Shown: positions 25,354-34,106 of the stretch, piece after piece
How the letters are laid out: every line of letters starts with the position of its first letter
Position numbering within the stretch: the stretch's first letter is position 1
Assembly: GCA_027924025.1 (NCBI GenBank)
Contig: AP026970.1
Span: 3,370,501-3,434,500, forward strand
Length of the DNA: 64,000 nt
DNA from: Comamonadaceae bacterium OS-4
Lineage (GTDB): Bacteria > Pseudomonadota > Gammaproteobacteria > Burkholderiales > Burkholderiaceae_C
Direction: 5' to 3'
The notes under the pieces: model-generated
What the model saw: the letters and a program-made list of their open reading frames with translations, nothing else
The model's database searches: none
Told to the model about the DNA's origin: nothing
Translations under genes and position numbers: made by a program

Positions 25354-26628
25354 ATGCCCACACCGCCCCGCACCAAGGTCTCCGCCAAAGCCATCGCCAC
25401 AGACCTGCGGGGCGCAGCCCAGCTGGCCACCCAGGCCACCTTGGGAGTAGCGCGCATGGCCGAAGGCGTGCACCAGTCGGTGCTTGGCACGTTGGGCGCA
25501 CAGGGCGACACCAGCAGCACCCAAACAGGCAGTCACCCGCAAGCCACTGGCCTGACCGGCTGGGTCTACAGCGCAGTGCGCGGCATCACCAGCCTGGTCG
25601 GCAAATCGGCAGATACCGCCTTGCGCGCCCTCACCCCTATGCTGGAAACCGCCGGCGCACAGCCCCCTGAGTCCCCCCAACGTGCCGCCGTGGTGGCGGC
25701 ACTCAATGGCGTGCTGGGCGACCACTTGGCCGCCACCGGCAACCCGCTGGCCACGCCCATGAGTTTGCGCTTTAACGGCGCTGTGCTGGAGCCAGGCCAG
25801 ATGCCGGCCCCGACAGCGGTCAACGGCAAGCTGCTGATCGTGCTGCACGGCCTGTGCATGAACGACCTGCAGTGGGAACGTGCGGGAGCAGACGGCACCC
25901 CCACCAGCCACGCCGCCGCACTGGCTGCCGCCCATGGCTACACCCCTGTGTTTGTGCGCTACAACACCGGCCTGCACACCTCGGTGAATGGCGCAGCGCT
26001 GTCAGACAAGCTAGGCGAGCTGGTAGCCCACTGGCCTGTGGCGGTAGAAAGCATCACCGTGCTGGTGCACAGCATGGGCGGGCTGGTCGCGCGCAGTGCC
26101 TGCGCCCAAGCGCAAACCGAGGCCACAGTGGCCGCATGGCGCCCTTTGCTCAAAGCCGTGGTGTTTTTGGGAACGCCCCACCATGGCGCGCCACTGGAGC
26201 GTGCTGGCAACTGGGTCGATGTCGTCTTGGGCAGCACGCCGTATTCACGCCCGCTGGCCAAGCTGGGGCAACTGCGCAGCGCCGGCATCACCGACCTGCG
26301 CTACGGCTTGGTCCTAGAGTCTGACTGGCAAGGCCACGACCGCTTCCGCCGCCAACCCGACCGGCGCACCCACCTGCCCTTGCCCAAGGGCGTAGCCTGC
26401 TACACCGTGGCCGCCACCGTAGCCAAACCGCGCAGCCTGCTGGCCGAGCGCCTGGTTGGCGACGGCTTGGTACCCCTGCACAGCGCTCTAGGCCGGCACG
26501 ACGATGCCGCCCGCACCCTGCGCTTCGCCAAAAACCAGCAAGCCGTGGTGTACCGGCTCAATCACATGGAATTGCTTAGCAGCCCTGTGGTGCGCGACCT
26601 GTTGGTGGGGTGGTTGGCTCCCTCTTGA
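25354..26628 (+). CDS. alpha/beta-hydrolase (lipase/esterase-like)
   Basis: A 424-residue serine hydrolase without a signal peptide. The nucleophile elbow is H-S240-M-G-G (LVHSMGGLVARSA), the oxyanion region LHGLCMNDLQW and the downstream lipase-like VVFLGTPHHGAPLERAGNWV. The N-terminal ~150 residues are a hydrophobic/Ala-rich helical extension; a piece of it, QSVLGTLGAQGD, resembles ADAVVGTLGLQGE in the N-terminal extension of the WS/DGAT protein. TAAGG lies 5 bases before the ATG. An intracellular ester, wax or PHA hydrolase is plausible; the substrate is unknown. Confidence 0.85.
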   Translation: MPTPPRTKVSAKAIATDLRGAAQLATQATLGVARMAEGVHQSVLGTLGAQGDTSSTQTGSHPQATGLTGWVYSAVRGITSLVGKSADTALRALTPMLETAGAQPPESPQRAAVVAALNGVLGDHLAATGNPLATPMSLRFNGAVLEPGQMPAPTAVNGKLLIVLHGLCMNDLQWERAGADGTPTSHAAALAAAHGYTPVFVRYNTGLHTSVNGAALSDKLGELVAHWPVAVESITVLVHSMGGLVARSACAQAQTEATVAAWRPLLKAVVFLGTPHHGAPLERAGNWVDVVLGSTPYSRPLAKLGQLRSAGITDLRYGLVLESDWQGHDRFRRQPDRRTHLPLPKGVACYTVAATVAKPRSLLAERLVGDGLVPLHSALGRHDDAARTLRFAKNQQAVVYRLNHMELLSSPVVRDLLVGWLAPS

Positions 26629-26650
26629 AAGCAGCGCCCTCGCCCATAAT
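26624..26650 (+). promoter_or_regulatory. sigma-32 (RpoH) heat-shock promoter of htpG
   Basis: CTTGAAA, a 12-base spacer, then CCCATAAT closely match the sigma-32 consensus (CTTGAAA, 11-16 bases, CCCCATNT). The -35 box overlaps the stop codon of the upstream hydrolase gene, and the htpG ATG lies about 70 bases downstream. The call rests on consensus and on the known heat-shock control of htpG. Confidence 0.78.
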
Positions 26651-26722
26651 TGAGGGTTGCCCGCGTCGCAAGCGAAATGTCTGGCGGCGCACATCGCTTT
26701 TTTGAGACTCAGAGACGGAACT

Positions 26723-28735
26723 ATGACCAAGCAAACCATGAATTTCCAGGCCGAAGTAGCCCAGCTGCTGCACCTGGTGACGCACTCCCTGTACTCCAAC
26801 AAAGAGATTTTTCTCCGTGAGTTGATCTCCAACGCCTCGGACGCGTGCGACAAGCTGCGTTTTGAAGCGATCAATGACGGCGGCCTGTACGAAAACGACC
26901 CTGAGTTGAAGGTCAAAGTCACCTTCGACCAAGACGCCAAGACACTCACCATCACCGACAACGGCATCGGCTTATCGATGCAAGAAGCCATCGACAACCT
27001 GGGCACGATTGCCAAGAGCGGTACCAAAGACTTTGTGAGCAAGCTCAGCGGCGACCAGAAGGCCGACAGCAACCTGATCGGCCAGTTCGGCGTGGGCTTT
27101 TACTCCGGCTTTATCGTGGCCGACAAGATCACCGTGGAATCCCGCCGTGCCGGCCTGAAGGCCGATGAAGCCGTGCGCTGGGTGAGCGACGGCGGCGCCA
27201 GCGGTGGCGGTGCGTTTGAAGTGGAAGCCATCTCGCGCGAAGCGCGCGGCACCAGCGTCATCCTGCACCTGCGCGAAGACGCGATGGACTATGCCCAGGC
27301 CTGGAAGGTCAAGGGCATCATCAACAAGTACTCCGACCACATCAGCCTGCCCATCTTGATGGAAAAGGAAGAGTGGAAAGACGGCGAGCTGATCAACCCC
27401 TCGGACGAAAACGGCGGTCGCCAGCCCGGTGGCATGGTCAAGACCGGCGAGTGGGAAACCGTCAACAAGGCCAACGCCATCTGGGCGCGCGCCAAGAAAG
27501 ACGTGACCCAAGAGCAGTACGACGACTTCTACAAGCAGATCAGCCACGACTTTGAAGCGCCGCTGGCCCACACCCACAACCGGGTGGAAGGCAGCACCGA
27601 ATACACCCAGCTGCTGTACATCCCCGGCAAAGCGCCCATGGACCTGTACAACCGCGACCACAAGGCCGGTTTGAAGCTGTATGTGAAGCGCGTGTTCATC
27701 ATGGACGACGCCGAGGCCCTGCTGCCGAGCTACCTGCGTTTTGTGAAGGGCGTGGTGGATTCCGCCGACCTGCCCCTGAACGTGAGCCGTGAGCTGCTAC
27801 AAGAAAGCCGCGACGTAAAAGCCATCCGTGATGGCAACACCAAGCGTGTGCTCTCCATGCTGGAAACCTTGGCCAAGAATGACAAGCTGCCGGACGCTAC
27901 CGAAGGGGCAGGCCAGTCCGCTGATGGCGTGACGGACGTGCTCAGCGCTGAAGAAAAGGCCGAACAAGAAGCCAACCTGGGCAAGTACACCAAGTTCTAC
28001 GCCGAGTTCGGCGCAGTGCTCAAAGAGGGCTTGGGCGAAGACTTCGGCAACAAAGACCGCCTCGCCAAACTGCTGCGCTTCGCAAGCACCACCAGCGACA
28101 CGGCCACCGTGGCACTGGCCGATTACAAGGCGCGCATGAAAGAAGGCCAAGAGGCCATCTACTACATCACCGCCGACACACTGGCCGCCGCCAAGAACAG
28201 CCCGCAGCTTGAAGTATTCAAGAAAAAGGGCATTGAAGTGCTCTTGATGACCGACCGTGTGGACGAGTGGGCCCTGAACTACCTGCACGACTTTGACGGC
28301 ACGCCGATGCAAAGCGTGGCCAAAGGCGCAGTGGACCTGGGCAAGCTGCAAGACGAGTCTGAGAAGAAGGCGGCTGAAGAAGCTGCCGAAACCTTCAAGC
28401 CCGTGCTCGCCAAGCTGAAAGAAGCACTCAAAGACAAGGCTGACGACGTGCGTGTGACCAGCCGCCTGGTGGACAGCCCTGCCTGCCTCGTGGTGCAAGA
28501 CCATGGCATGAGCACCCAACTGGCGCGCATGCTCAAGCAAGCCGGCCAGAGCGCCCCCGAAGTGAAGCCTGTTCTGGAAGTGAACGCCGACCACCCGCTC
28601 GTGAAAAAGCTGGACGGCTCGGTGCACTTCCACGACCTGGCCCACATCCTGTTCGACCAGGCCTTGCTGGCGGAAGGTGGCCTGCCGGCAGACCCCGCCG
28701 AGTACGTGAAACGGGTGAATGCGCTGCTGGTGTAA
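26723..28735 (+). CDS. htpG: molecular chaperone HtpG (Hsp90)
   Basis: ATP-dependent cytoplasmic chaperone. The GHKL ATPase motifs are complete: [39 protein letters not shown] and [12 protein letters not shown]. The middle domain has the catalytic-loop region [20 protein letters not shown], and the C-terminal dimerisation domain ends [14 protein letters not shown]. The start ([12 protein letters not shown]) matches family N-termini; a longer in-frame ORF upstream is not supported. At 670 residues it is slightly longer than the E. coli protein, mostly from acidic/polar inserts. It is preceded by a sigma-32 promoter and followed by a terminator. Confidence 0.97.
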   Translation: MTKQTMNFQAEVAQLLHLVTHSLYSNKEIFLRELISNASDACDKLRFEAINDGGLYENDPELKVKVTFDQDAKTLTITDNGIGLSMQEAIDNLGTIAKSGTKDFVSKLSGDQKADSNLIGQFGVGFYSGFIVADKITVESRRAGLKADEAVRWVSDGGASGGGAFEVEAISREARGTSVILHLREDAMDYAQAWKVKGIINKYSDHISLPILMEKEEWKDGELINPSDENGGRQPGGMVKTGEWETVNKANAIWARAKKDVTQEQYDDFYKQISHDFEAPLAHTHNRVEGSTEYTQLLYIPGKAPMDLYNRDHKAGLKLYVKRVFIMDDAEALLPSYLRFVKGVVDSADLPLNVSRELLQESRDVKAIRDGNTKRVLSMLETLAKNDKLPDATEGAGQSADGVTDVLSAEEKAEQEANLGKYTKFYAEFGAVLKEGLGEDFGNKDRLAKLLRFASTTSDTATVALADYKARMKEGQEAIYYITADTLAAAKNSPQLEVFKKKGIEVLLMTDRVDEWALNYLHDFDGTPMQSVAKGAVDLGKLQDESEKKAAEEAAETFKPVLAKLKEALKDKADDVRVTSRLVDSPACLVVQDHGMSTQLARMLKQAGQSAPEVKPVLEVNADHPLVKKLDGSVHFHDLAHILFDQALLAEGGLPADPAEYVKRVNALLV

Positions 28736-28753
28736 CAACAAGGGGCATTAGAG

Positions 28754-28812
28754 GTCAAATAAGCCTCTAGCCCCTATAAAACATGCGCAAATAGCTATTA
28801 TTTTTATAGCAA
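28754..28812 (+). repeat. dispersed ~55-base repeat copy after htpG
   Basis: Shares GCCTCTAGC, ATGCGCAAATAGCTATTA and the tail TATAGCAA with the family. It lies between the htpG stop and its terminator. Confidence 0.8.
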
Positions 28813-28823
28813 ATTGCACCAAC

Positions 28824-28859
28824 AAAAGCCTTGCCGTCGAAAGACGGGCAAGGCTTTTT
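28824..28859 (+). terminator. intrinsic terminator of htpG
   Basis: The stem AAAAGCCTTGC/GCAAGGCTTTT, extended by CGTC/GACG around a GAAA loop with one bulged G, ends in TTTTT. Confidence 0.88.
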
Positions 28860-28974
28860 GCTTGACGGGGCGTCGCAAGCGGGCCAGCGCTCGGTGATGA
28901 CCCTTGCCGTGGCGGGAAGAACTTGGGGTTATGCTGAAGCCAGTCGTTGAAATCCCCAAAAAGATAGTGCATCC

Positions 28975-29841
28975 ATGAACAAGACATCTGCAGCCCTCGC
29001 GTGCTGCATCAGTGCGTTGATGCCATGGGCGTCGGCTTGTGCCGAAGACATTACCTGGCTGAGTGCCGACTTCCCGCCCTTGGCGACGTTCGACAAAGAC
29101 GCCAAGGACATCGGCTACATGAACCTGCTGCTGAAACAGGTGCAACAAGCACTGCCGCAGCATCGCATCCAAGAGGAAGTACTGCCGTGGCCACGGGTCC
29201 TGTTTGTTGCCAAAAACGGCGGCGCCTACTGCTCGGCCATGGCAGCCCAGACGCCAGAGCGTGAGTCCTATTTACGCTTTACCGCACCCTATGGCTATGT
29301 GTACCCGGTCGGGTTGGTCACCAGGGCCGAAGACCAGAACCAGTTCAAGCGCTTTCTCAATAAAGGGGGCGAAGTCCGCTTGCGAGATCTCTTGGAGCAA
29401 AACGACCTGCGTGCGGGGGTCGCGGGTAGCAGGACCTACGGCACCAAGCTCGATGAGATGCTCAGGCCCCTGGTGCAATCCAACGCACGCCAGGTCGTTC
29501 AGGTGAGTCAGGAAAGCTCGACCAAGTCGTTGATCACCATGCTGCAAAAGAAGCGGTTTGACTACACGCTCGCATACCCCGGAGAGGCCGTCTACTACGA
29601 CAGCGCAATCACCAAAATGCATTTCTATCCGATTGCAGAAAACAGTGCCTTGCTGGCCGGGCGCTTCAGCTGCACTAAGGGCCCGCAGACCGACCAGACA
29701 TTTGCCGAGCTCAACAAACTAGCAACGTCATTTCAGGAGGATTCCGCACTGACCGCCTCCTATGAGCGATGGTTGCCGCCCTATCTGATCAAGCCCTACC
29801 GGCAACGGCTGGCCAGCCAATTGAATAGCTCAACACGCTGA
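28975..29841 (+). CDS. periplasmic solute-binding-like protein (TIGR02285-like)
   Basis: A 288-residue exported protein. The signal peptide is about residues 1-23 (TSAALACCISALMPWASACA), then EDITWLSADFPPLATFD, typical of family-3 solute-binding folds; RFDYTLAYPGEAVYY and the C-terminal SYERWLPPYLIKPY support this. It is not next to ABC transporter genes, so it is likely a stand-alone sensor or orphan binding protein of the TIGR02285 group. It is convergent with a diguanylate cyclase gene and their 3' ends overlap by 12 bases. Confidence 0.8.
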   Translation: MNKTSAALACCISALMPWASACAEDITWLSADFPPLATFDKDAKDIGYMNLLLKQVQQALPQHRIQEEVLPWPRVLFVAKNGGAYCSAMAAQTPERESYLRFTAPYGYVYPVGLVTRAEDQNQFKRFLNKGGEVRLRDLLEQNDLRAGVAGSRTYGTKLDEMLRPLVQSNARQVVQVSQESSTKSLITMLQKKRFDYTLAYPGEAVYYDSAITKMHFYPIAENSALLAGRFSCTKGPQTDQTFAELNKLATSFQEDSALTASYERWLPPYLIKPYRQRLASQLNSSTR

Positions 29842-31041
29842 CAGGCCGACGATAGCTGCCGGGCAAGCTTGGTTGCGCCCCGCTGCCTTGGCGGCATACA
29901 GCGCCCGATCGGCCTGTTCGATGACCGCTTCCAGCGATTCGACCCCTTGGCTGGCTTGTCCGGCCGGGGCACACGCGTAGCCCACTGAAAACGTAAAGCG
30001 CACATTGCGCCCATCTTTCATACGCACCGATTGCCTGCCGGCCTCGTCCACCAAGCGCTGGGCAAAGCGGCCAGCCTCCTCGGCGGAGCAGGCATGTAGC
30101 AGCACACAAAACTCCTCACCGCCATAGCGCACCGCGATGTCTGACAGCCGGGTCAATTGCGACAGCATGCGGGCGGCATGTGCCAGCACCGCGTCTCCAC
30201 CGGCATGGCCGAAGTTGTCGTTGATGCGCTTGAAATTGTCCATATCCACCAACACCAGGGCATAGCCCTGGGCTTGCAAGCGGGCCGCCTTGGTGGAGAC
30301 CATCTCAAAGAAAGCGGTGCGGGTATAAAGGCCCGTCAGGCCATCACGGCGCAAGCGGTCGCGCATCTCGAAGTGCAGGCGCTCACTCACCATCACGACA
30401 AACACCACCGTCACCACGGTGAAGTACAAAGCTGCCACGCACAGCGCCACGATCTGGGTGGAAGAGTTCGCAACCGTCGACACCTGCACGGCATTCCCGT
30501 TCAGTGCCATGCCAGCCCTGACAAAGAACACCAGTGCACCCAGGCCGTGCATCAGATTCAACACCCGTCGCCAATGCGCCCCAGAGCGCCCGGGTGCGCC
30601 CCTCACCATCCAGGCCGCCAATACCAACTGAAAGCCCATCGCCATCGACATGGAGAAAACCCCGAACTCGGGAGCAGTCTCCAGGAGAAACACCGCCAAA
30701 ACACCCGACAGGCCGACCGCACTGCTCAAAACCATGCTGCTCAGGGGCGCCGAGACCTTCAACAGCTTGGCGTAGGCCAGCATGGTGAGTGGTACCACGG
30801 CCAACATCATCAGGTTGGCGACCAGATAGGTCAAAACCCAAGGGCCTGTCCCCCGAAAAAAGAACAGAAGAAAAGCAAGCGAAGCCAGGGCCAGACTTGC
30901 AGCCCACTCGTGCAAGCCCAAACGCCTGGAGCCGCCGCCCCGCGCCAGCAGGGCACAAAGAATGGCGAGACTGAACGCCAGCAGACTGATGGCGAAAACC
31001 AAAGTCGCGGCGTCGAGCCGCAGGTGAACCGTCGTGTACAA
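29830..31041 (-). CDS. membrane diguanylate cyclase (GGDEF)
   Basis: Makes c-di-GMP. Residues 1-210 hold about six or seven hydrophobic segments forming a membrane sensor of unknown ligand; residues about 230-390 are a GGDEF domain with RYGGEEF and the inhibitory RLSD five residues upstream. DGLTGLYTRTAFFE and VDMDNFKRINDNFGHAGGD are intact. The start is TTG, 5 bases after AGGGAG, with no better ATG. It is convergent with the TIGR02285-like gene. Confidence 0.93.
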   Translation of the reverse strand: MYTTVHLRLDAATLVFAISLLAFSLAILCALLARGGGSRRLGLHEWAASLALASLAFLLFFFRGTGPWVLTYLVANLMMLAVVPLTMLAYAKLLKVSAPLSSMVLSSAVGLSGVLAVFLLETAPEFGVFSMSMAMGFQLVLAAWMVRGAPGRSGAHWRRVLNLMHGLGALVFFVRAGMALNGNAVQVSTVANSSTQIVALCVAALYFTVVTVVFVVMVSERLHFEMRDRLRRDGLTGLYTRTAFFEMVSTKAARLQAQGYALVLVDMDNFKRINDNFGHAGGDAVLAHAARMLSQLTRLSDIAVRYGGEEFCVLLHACSAEEAGRFAQRLVDEAGRQSVRMKDGRNVRFTFSVGYACAPAGQASQGVESLEAVIEQADRALYAAKAAGRNQACPAAIVGLSAC

Positions 31042-31256
31042 AACCGCTCCCTGAAAACGGACGGGCTTTCCTCTGCGGGAATGACCTCGACCATTCGTGT
31101 TGATATCAACGACCGAGTAAATATTGTTCCATGCGCAGGGGGCGGCAGAACTGAAAACCGCTGTTTTTCTCGACTTGCCCCTCCGACTGCAACCCTAGAT
31201 GCGCGCCGATATCATGGGCCCCTCATTTTCAGCACTGCCACCGGCAGCCCAACTCT

Positions 31257-31820
31257 GTGGACACACCTCTTTTGAGCGCGTCGGAAATCCGCCACCGCAT
31301 GTGGCAGGAGTTGCAGCGCGCGGTACTTGACCGGCACCACGAATGGCGCACCCCTGTGCTGGCCACCCTGGGGGTGGATGGTGTGCCGCAAGCGCGCACT
31401 GTCGTATTGCGCCACGCCGATGCCGGGCAAGCCGTGTTGCACATTTACACCGACAGCCGTAGCCCCAAAGTCGCCGAGCTGGAAGCCGCCCCCCGGGTGA
31501 GCCTGGTGTTTTGGAGCAAGCGCCTGAGCTGGCAGCTCCGTGTGCGGGCGCAAGCCACCGTGCTGCGCAGCGGCCCGGAAGTGGATGCGGTGTGGACACG
31601 CATCAGCACCTCCGCAGCCGCGGGGGATTACCTGTCGGCTCAGGCACCGGGCGCAGCGCTGGAAGCTGCAGCCGAGGCTTGCGCCGGGAGCCCCGGCGGA
31701 GCCCACCACCTCGCACTCATCCAGCTGCAGGTGCTTGAGATCGACTGGCTCGAACTCGCGCGAAGCGGCCACCGCCGCGCCAGCCTGACCCGCACCGACT
31801 GGACATGGCGGGTTCCCTAA
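31257..31820 (+). CDS. pyridoxamine 5'-phosphate oxidase-like flavoprotein
   Basis: A 187-residue split-barrel FMN-binding protein. Typical motifs are WRTPVLATLGVDGVPQARTV, VLHIYTDSRSPKVAELEAAP and VSLVFWSKRLSWQLRV, with a C-terminal LARSGHRRASLTR resembling the PNPOx family substrate region. It is shorter than PdxH (about 215 residues), so it is more likely a general PNPOx-like oxidase than PdxH itself. The start is GTG. It is divergent from the diguanylate cyclase gene and upstream of a DCC-COQ7 gene. Confidence 0.85.
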   Translation: MDTPLLSASEIRHRMWQELQRAVLDRHHEWRTPVLATLGVDGVPQARTVVLRHADAGQAVLHIYTDSRSPKVAELEAAPRVSLVFWSKRLSWQLRVRAQATVLRSGPEVDAVWTRISTSAAAGDYLSAQAPGAALEAAAEACAGSPGGAHHLALIQLQVLEIDWLELARSGHRRASLTRTDWTWRVP

Positions 31821-31898
31821 ACCCGCGTCGCAAACAAGGCCGGCGGCATTGCGCTACAACCGGGGCTGCCAGCATGTTCTGGCGCTCTTGAGCAGCCC

Positions 31899-32858
31899 AT
31901 GCCCGCAGCGATTCGTCCCTCTTCCCCAACGCCGTCAACGGCCCCTGAGCACACAGCCGCCTCACCCGTTGAGCGCTCATGCGACGGGCTCACGGTCATG
32001 TTCGATGGCTCCTGCCCCTTGTGCCGACGTGAGATCGGGCTCTACCAGTCCCTAGCGTCTTTGCAGCCGGTGCAGTGGCTGGATGTGAGCGAAATGCACA
32101 GTGGTCTGGACCCTGCAGAGCAAGCGCGCTTGCTGGCACGTTTCCATGTGCGGCAGGCGGACGGGACCATGCTCAGTGGCGCAGCCGCTTTTGTGTCTTT
32201 GTGGCTGGCCATGCCCGGCTGGCGCTGGCTGGGTCGATTCGGACGGTTACCGGGGGTGACTCCGGTGCTCGAGTGGGCCTATGTCCACTTTTTGCGCTTC
32301 AGGCCCCAGTTGCAACAGTGGGTGCGGGCTGCGGAGCTGGCGCACTTGCCCGCCGATATGGTGGCCGACCTGCGCTCGGACCACGCAGGCGAGACCGGCG
32401 CCGTTGCGGTGTACCGCGGCATGCTGTGGGCCTCGCGCCATCCCGACATTCAAGAGCTCGCGCGGCGCCACCTGCAGACTGAACAAGAACACCTGGAGGT
32501 GATGAACGCCTTGTTGCCGCCCCTGCGGCGCAGCTGGCTGCTGCCCCTTTGGCGGCTCGCGGGTTTTGTGACGGGCGCGCTGCCCGCTCTGGTCGGGCCG
32601 CCTGCGGTGTATGCCACTGTCGCGGCGATCGAGACCTTTGTCGACAAGCACTACCAAGACCAACTGGACCGGATTGCGGGCCGACCCGAAGCCGCTACGC
32701 TGCAAAGGCTCTTGAGCGATTGCCGCAATGACGAGCGGGAACACCTCGAGGAGGCGAGCAACAAACTGGTCGCAGCACCGGGCTGGGGTGTCAGGGCGTG
32801 GTGCAGAGCGATTGGCGCTGGCTCGATGATCGGCGTGTGGCTCACACGGCGCATCTGA
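31899..32858 (+). CDS. DCC (DUF393) domain fused to COQ7-type hydroxylase
   Basis: Two domains in one chain. Residues 28-125 are a thioredoxin-like DCC/DUF393 domain with FDGSCPLC (D36, C39, C42). Residues about 150-319 are a COQ7 demethoxyubiquinone-hydroxylase domain with every di-iron ligand visible: E165 (HAGETGA), E195 and H198, E245, and E279 and H282. The COQ7 part should hydroxylate the ubiquinone ring at the membrane face using oxygen. The DCC part may supply electrons or thiol chemistry, which is speculation. Hydrophobic stretches (LAGFVTGALPALVG and similar) fit membrane association. The stop TGA abuts the opposing gene's stop. Confidence 0.85.
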   Translation: MPAAIRPSSPTPSTAPEHTAASPVERSCDGLTVMFDGSCPLCRREIGLYQSLASLQPVQWLDVSEMHSGLDPAEQARLLARFHVRQADGTMLSGAAAFVSLWLAMPGWRWLGRFGRLPGVTPVLEWAYVHFLRFRPQLQQWVRAAELAHLPADMVADLRSDHAGETGAVAVYRGMLWASRHPDIQELARRHLQTEQEHLEVMNALLPPLRRSWLLPLWRLAGFVTGALPALVGPPAVYATVAAIETFVDKHYQDQLDRIAGRPEAATLQRLLSDCRNDEREHLEEASNKLVAAPGWGVRAWCRAIGAGSMIGVWLTRRI

Positions 32859-33431
32859 TCAGGGGGTGAGGCGTCCCGTCACGGCCCAGACACCATTGCG
32901 CCGACCGAGCACCACTGCCTCGCCGGATGCAGGCACCAAGCCGGTAATGGCGGTGATGTTGACCTGGTGGGTGACCACCACCAATAGCCCTTTGCCCGCC
33001 CATGCGTTGAGCAATGCCTGGGCCGCCTGCGTTTGGGCCGGGGCAGCATCCGGCTCACCGAAGAATGAATTGAATGCAGCCTGATCTATGCGCTGACCCG
33101 GAAAAGCGAGGTCGGCGGTTTCACGGGTCCGGCACCATTGCGACGACCAGACCGCCTCTACGGGCACCGGGAGCTGCCGGAAAAACTTGCCGATGCGCGC
33201 CGCTTGCACTCGCCCCTCGTCATTGAGGTTGCGCTGGGTGCTGCAGTCATTCAACACGAATTGCGCGGGGTCGCCAACTCCGGGGGCCAAAGCATGGCGA
33301 ATCAGCACCACGCTGCCAGGCCGCAACTCTGCTCCGGCACCGCTGGCATTCACGGCACCCGCAGCGCATGCCGCGAGCCACGCAAGCGACACAAGGCGAA
33401 GGCTACGAAACCAATGCTGCAGATTTTTCAT
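32859..33431 (-). CDS. exported histidine phosphatase-family protein
   Basis: A 190-residue member of the phosphoglycerate-mutase-like superfamily with a signal peptide (SLRLVSLAWLAACAAGAVNA), so probably periplasmic. The catalytic His lies in LIRHALAPG, where the usual RHGE reads RHAL, and the second His in VVTHQVNITAITG; SSQWCRTRETADLAF contains the conserved Arg. The substrate is unknown. The variant RHG motif is common in the SixA/periplasmic subgroup. Confidence 0.87.
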   Translation of the reverse strand: MKNLQHWFRSLRLVSLAWLAACAAGAVNASGAGAELRPGSVVLIRHALAPGVGDPAQFVLNDCSTQRNLNDEGRVQAARIGKFFRQLPVPVEAVWSSQWCRTRETADLAFPGQRIDQAAFNSFFGEPDAAPAQTQAAQALLNAWAGKGLLVVVTHQVNITAITGLVPASGEAVVLGRRNGVWAVTGRLTP

Positions 33432-33644
33432 GGGCTCATTTTTTCAGACGCGCGCGCCATCGGCTTACACGCCCGCAAAAACCCCTGCAAGCCTAGTCCT
33501 CGTCGGCCCGTGCATCCGCAAAGTGCAGACAAAATGGGGTACAACTTCAAGGCAGCACTTGTTGCGCGCTGAGGCAGCCTGCGTAAAACCGGGGGGGCCT
33601 GCTCGCACATCCGCTTGTTTTTCAACCTAAAGCTAAGACATTCT

Positions 33645-34085
33645 ATGAAAACCAGTCTCCGTATTTCCTGTGCTGCTCTAGCCCTGTTGGCCCATGGCGC
33701 ATTTGCCCAGAACGCCGTCACGGCCGCCGCAGCCAAAGAAGATGGCGCTGTCGTCACTGCCAGCGGGCTGGTGTACCGCAGCCTCAAAGACGGCACCGGA
33801 ACCAGCCCCAAAGCCACGGACAAGGTGACCGTGCATTACAAAGGCACTTTTCCGGATGGCCGTGAATTCGACAGCTCGTACAAGCGCGGCCAGCCGATTG
33901 ACTTCCCGCTCAATGGCGTGATCCCGTGCTGGACCGAAGGTGTGCAGCGCATGAAAACCGGCGGCAAAGCCAAGCTGACCTGCCCATCGGAAATTGCCTA
34001 CGGTACCCGCGGTGCCGGTGGCGTGATCCCCCCGAACGCAACGCTGGTGTTTGAGGTGGAACTGTTGGGTGTAAACGGCAAATAA
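33645..34085 (+). CDS. exported FKBP-type peptidyl-prolyl isomerase
   Basis: A 146-residue folding helper. The signal peptide is residues 1-20 (RISCAALALLAHGAFAQ), then one FKBP domain with VTVHYKGTFPDGREFDSSY, IPCWTEGVQRMKTGGKAKL and AYGTRGAGGVIPPNATLVF. All pocket aromatics and the YG loop are present. It is single-domain, without the FkpA/Mip dimerisation helix, so it is a minimal periplasmic FKBP. Start at MKTSLR; an in-frame ATG ten codons upstream would spoil the signal peptide. Confidence 0.94.
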   Translation: MKTSLRISCAALALLAHGAFAQNAVTAAAAKEDGAVVTASGLVYRSLKDGTGTSPKATDKVTVHYKGTFPDGREFDSSYKRGQPIDFPLNGVIPCWTEGVQRMKTGGKAKLTCPSEIAYGTRGAGGVIPPNATLVFEVELLGVNGK

Positions 34086-34106
34086 GCCGCCCGCCCTTTT
34101 CAGCGA

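Noticed and set aside
33432..33644. Search for a tRNA or small RNA in the gap before the FKBP gene
   Set aside because: No cloverleaf or terminator-bounded structure could be drawn; it is treated as promoter/spacer.
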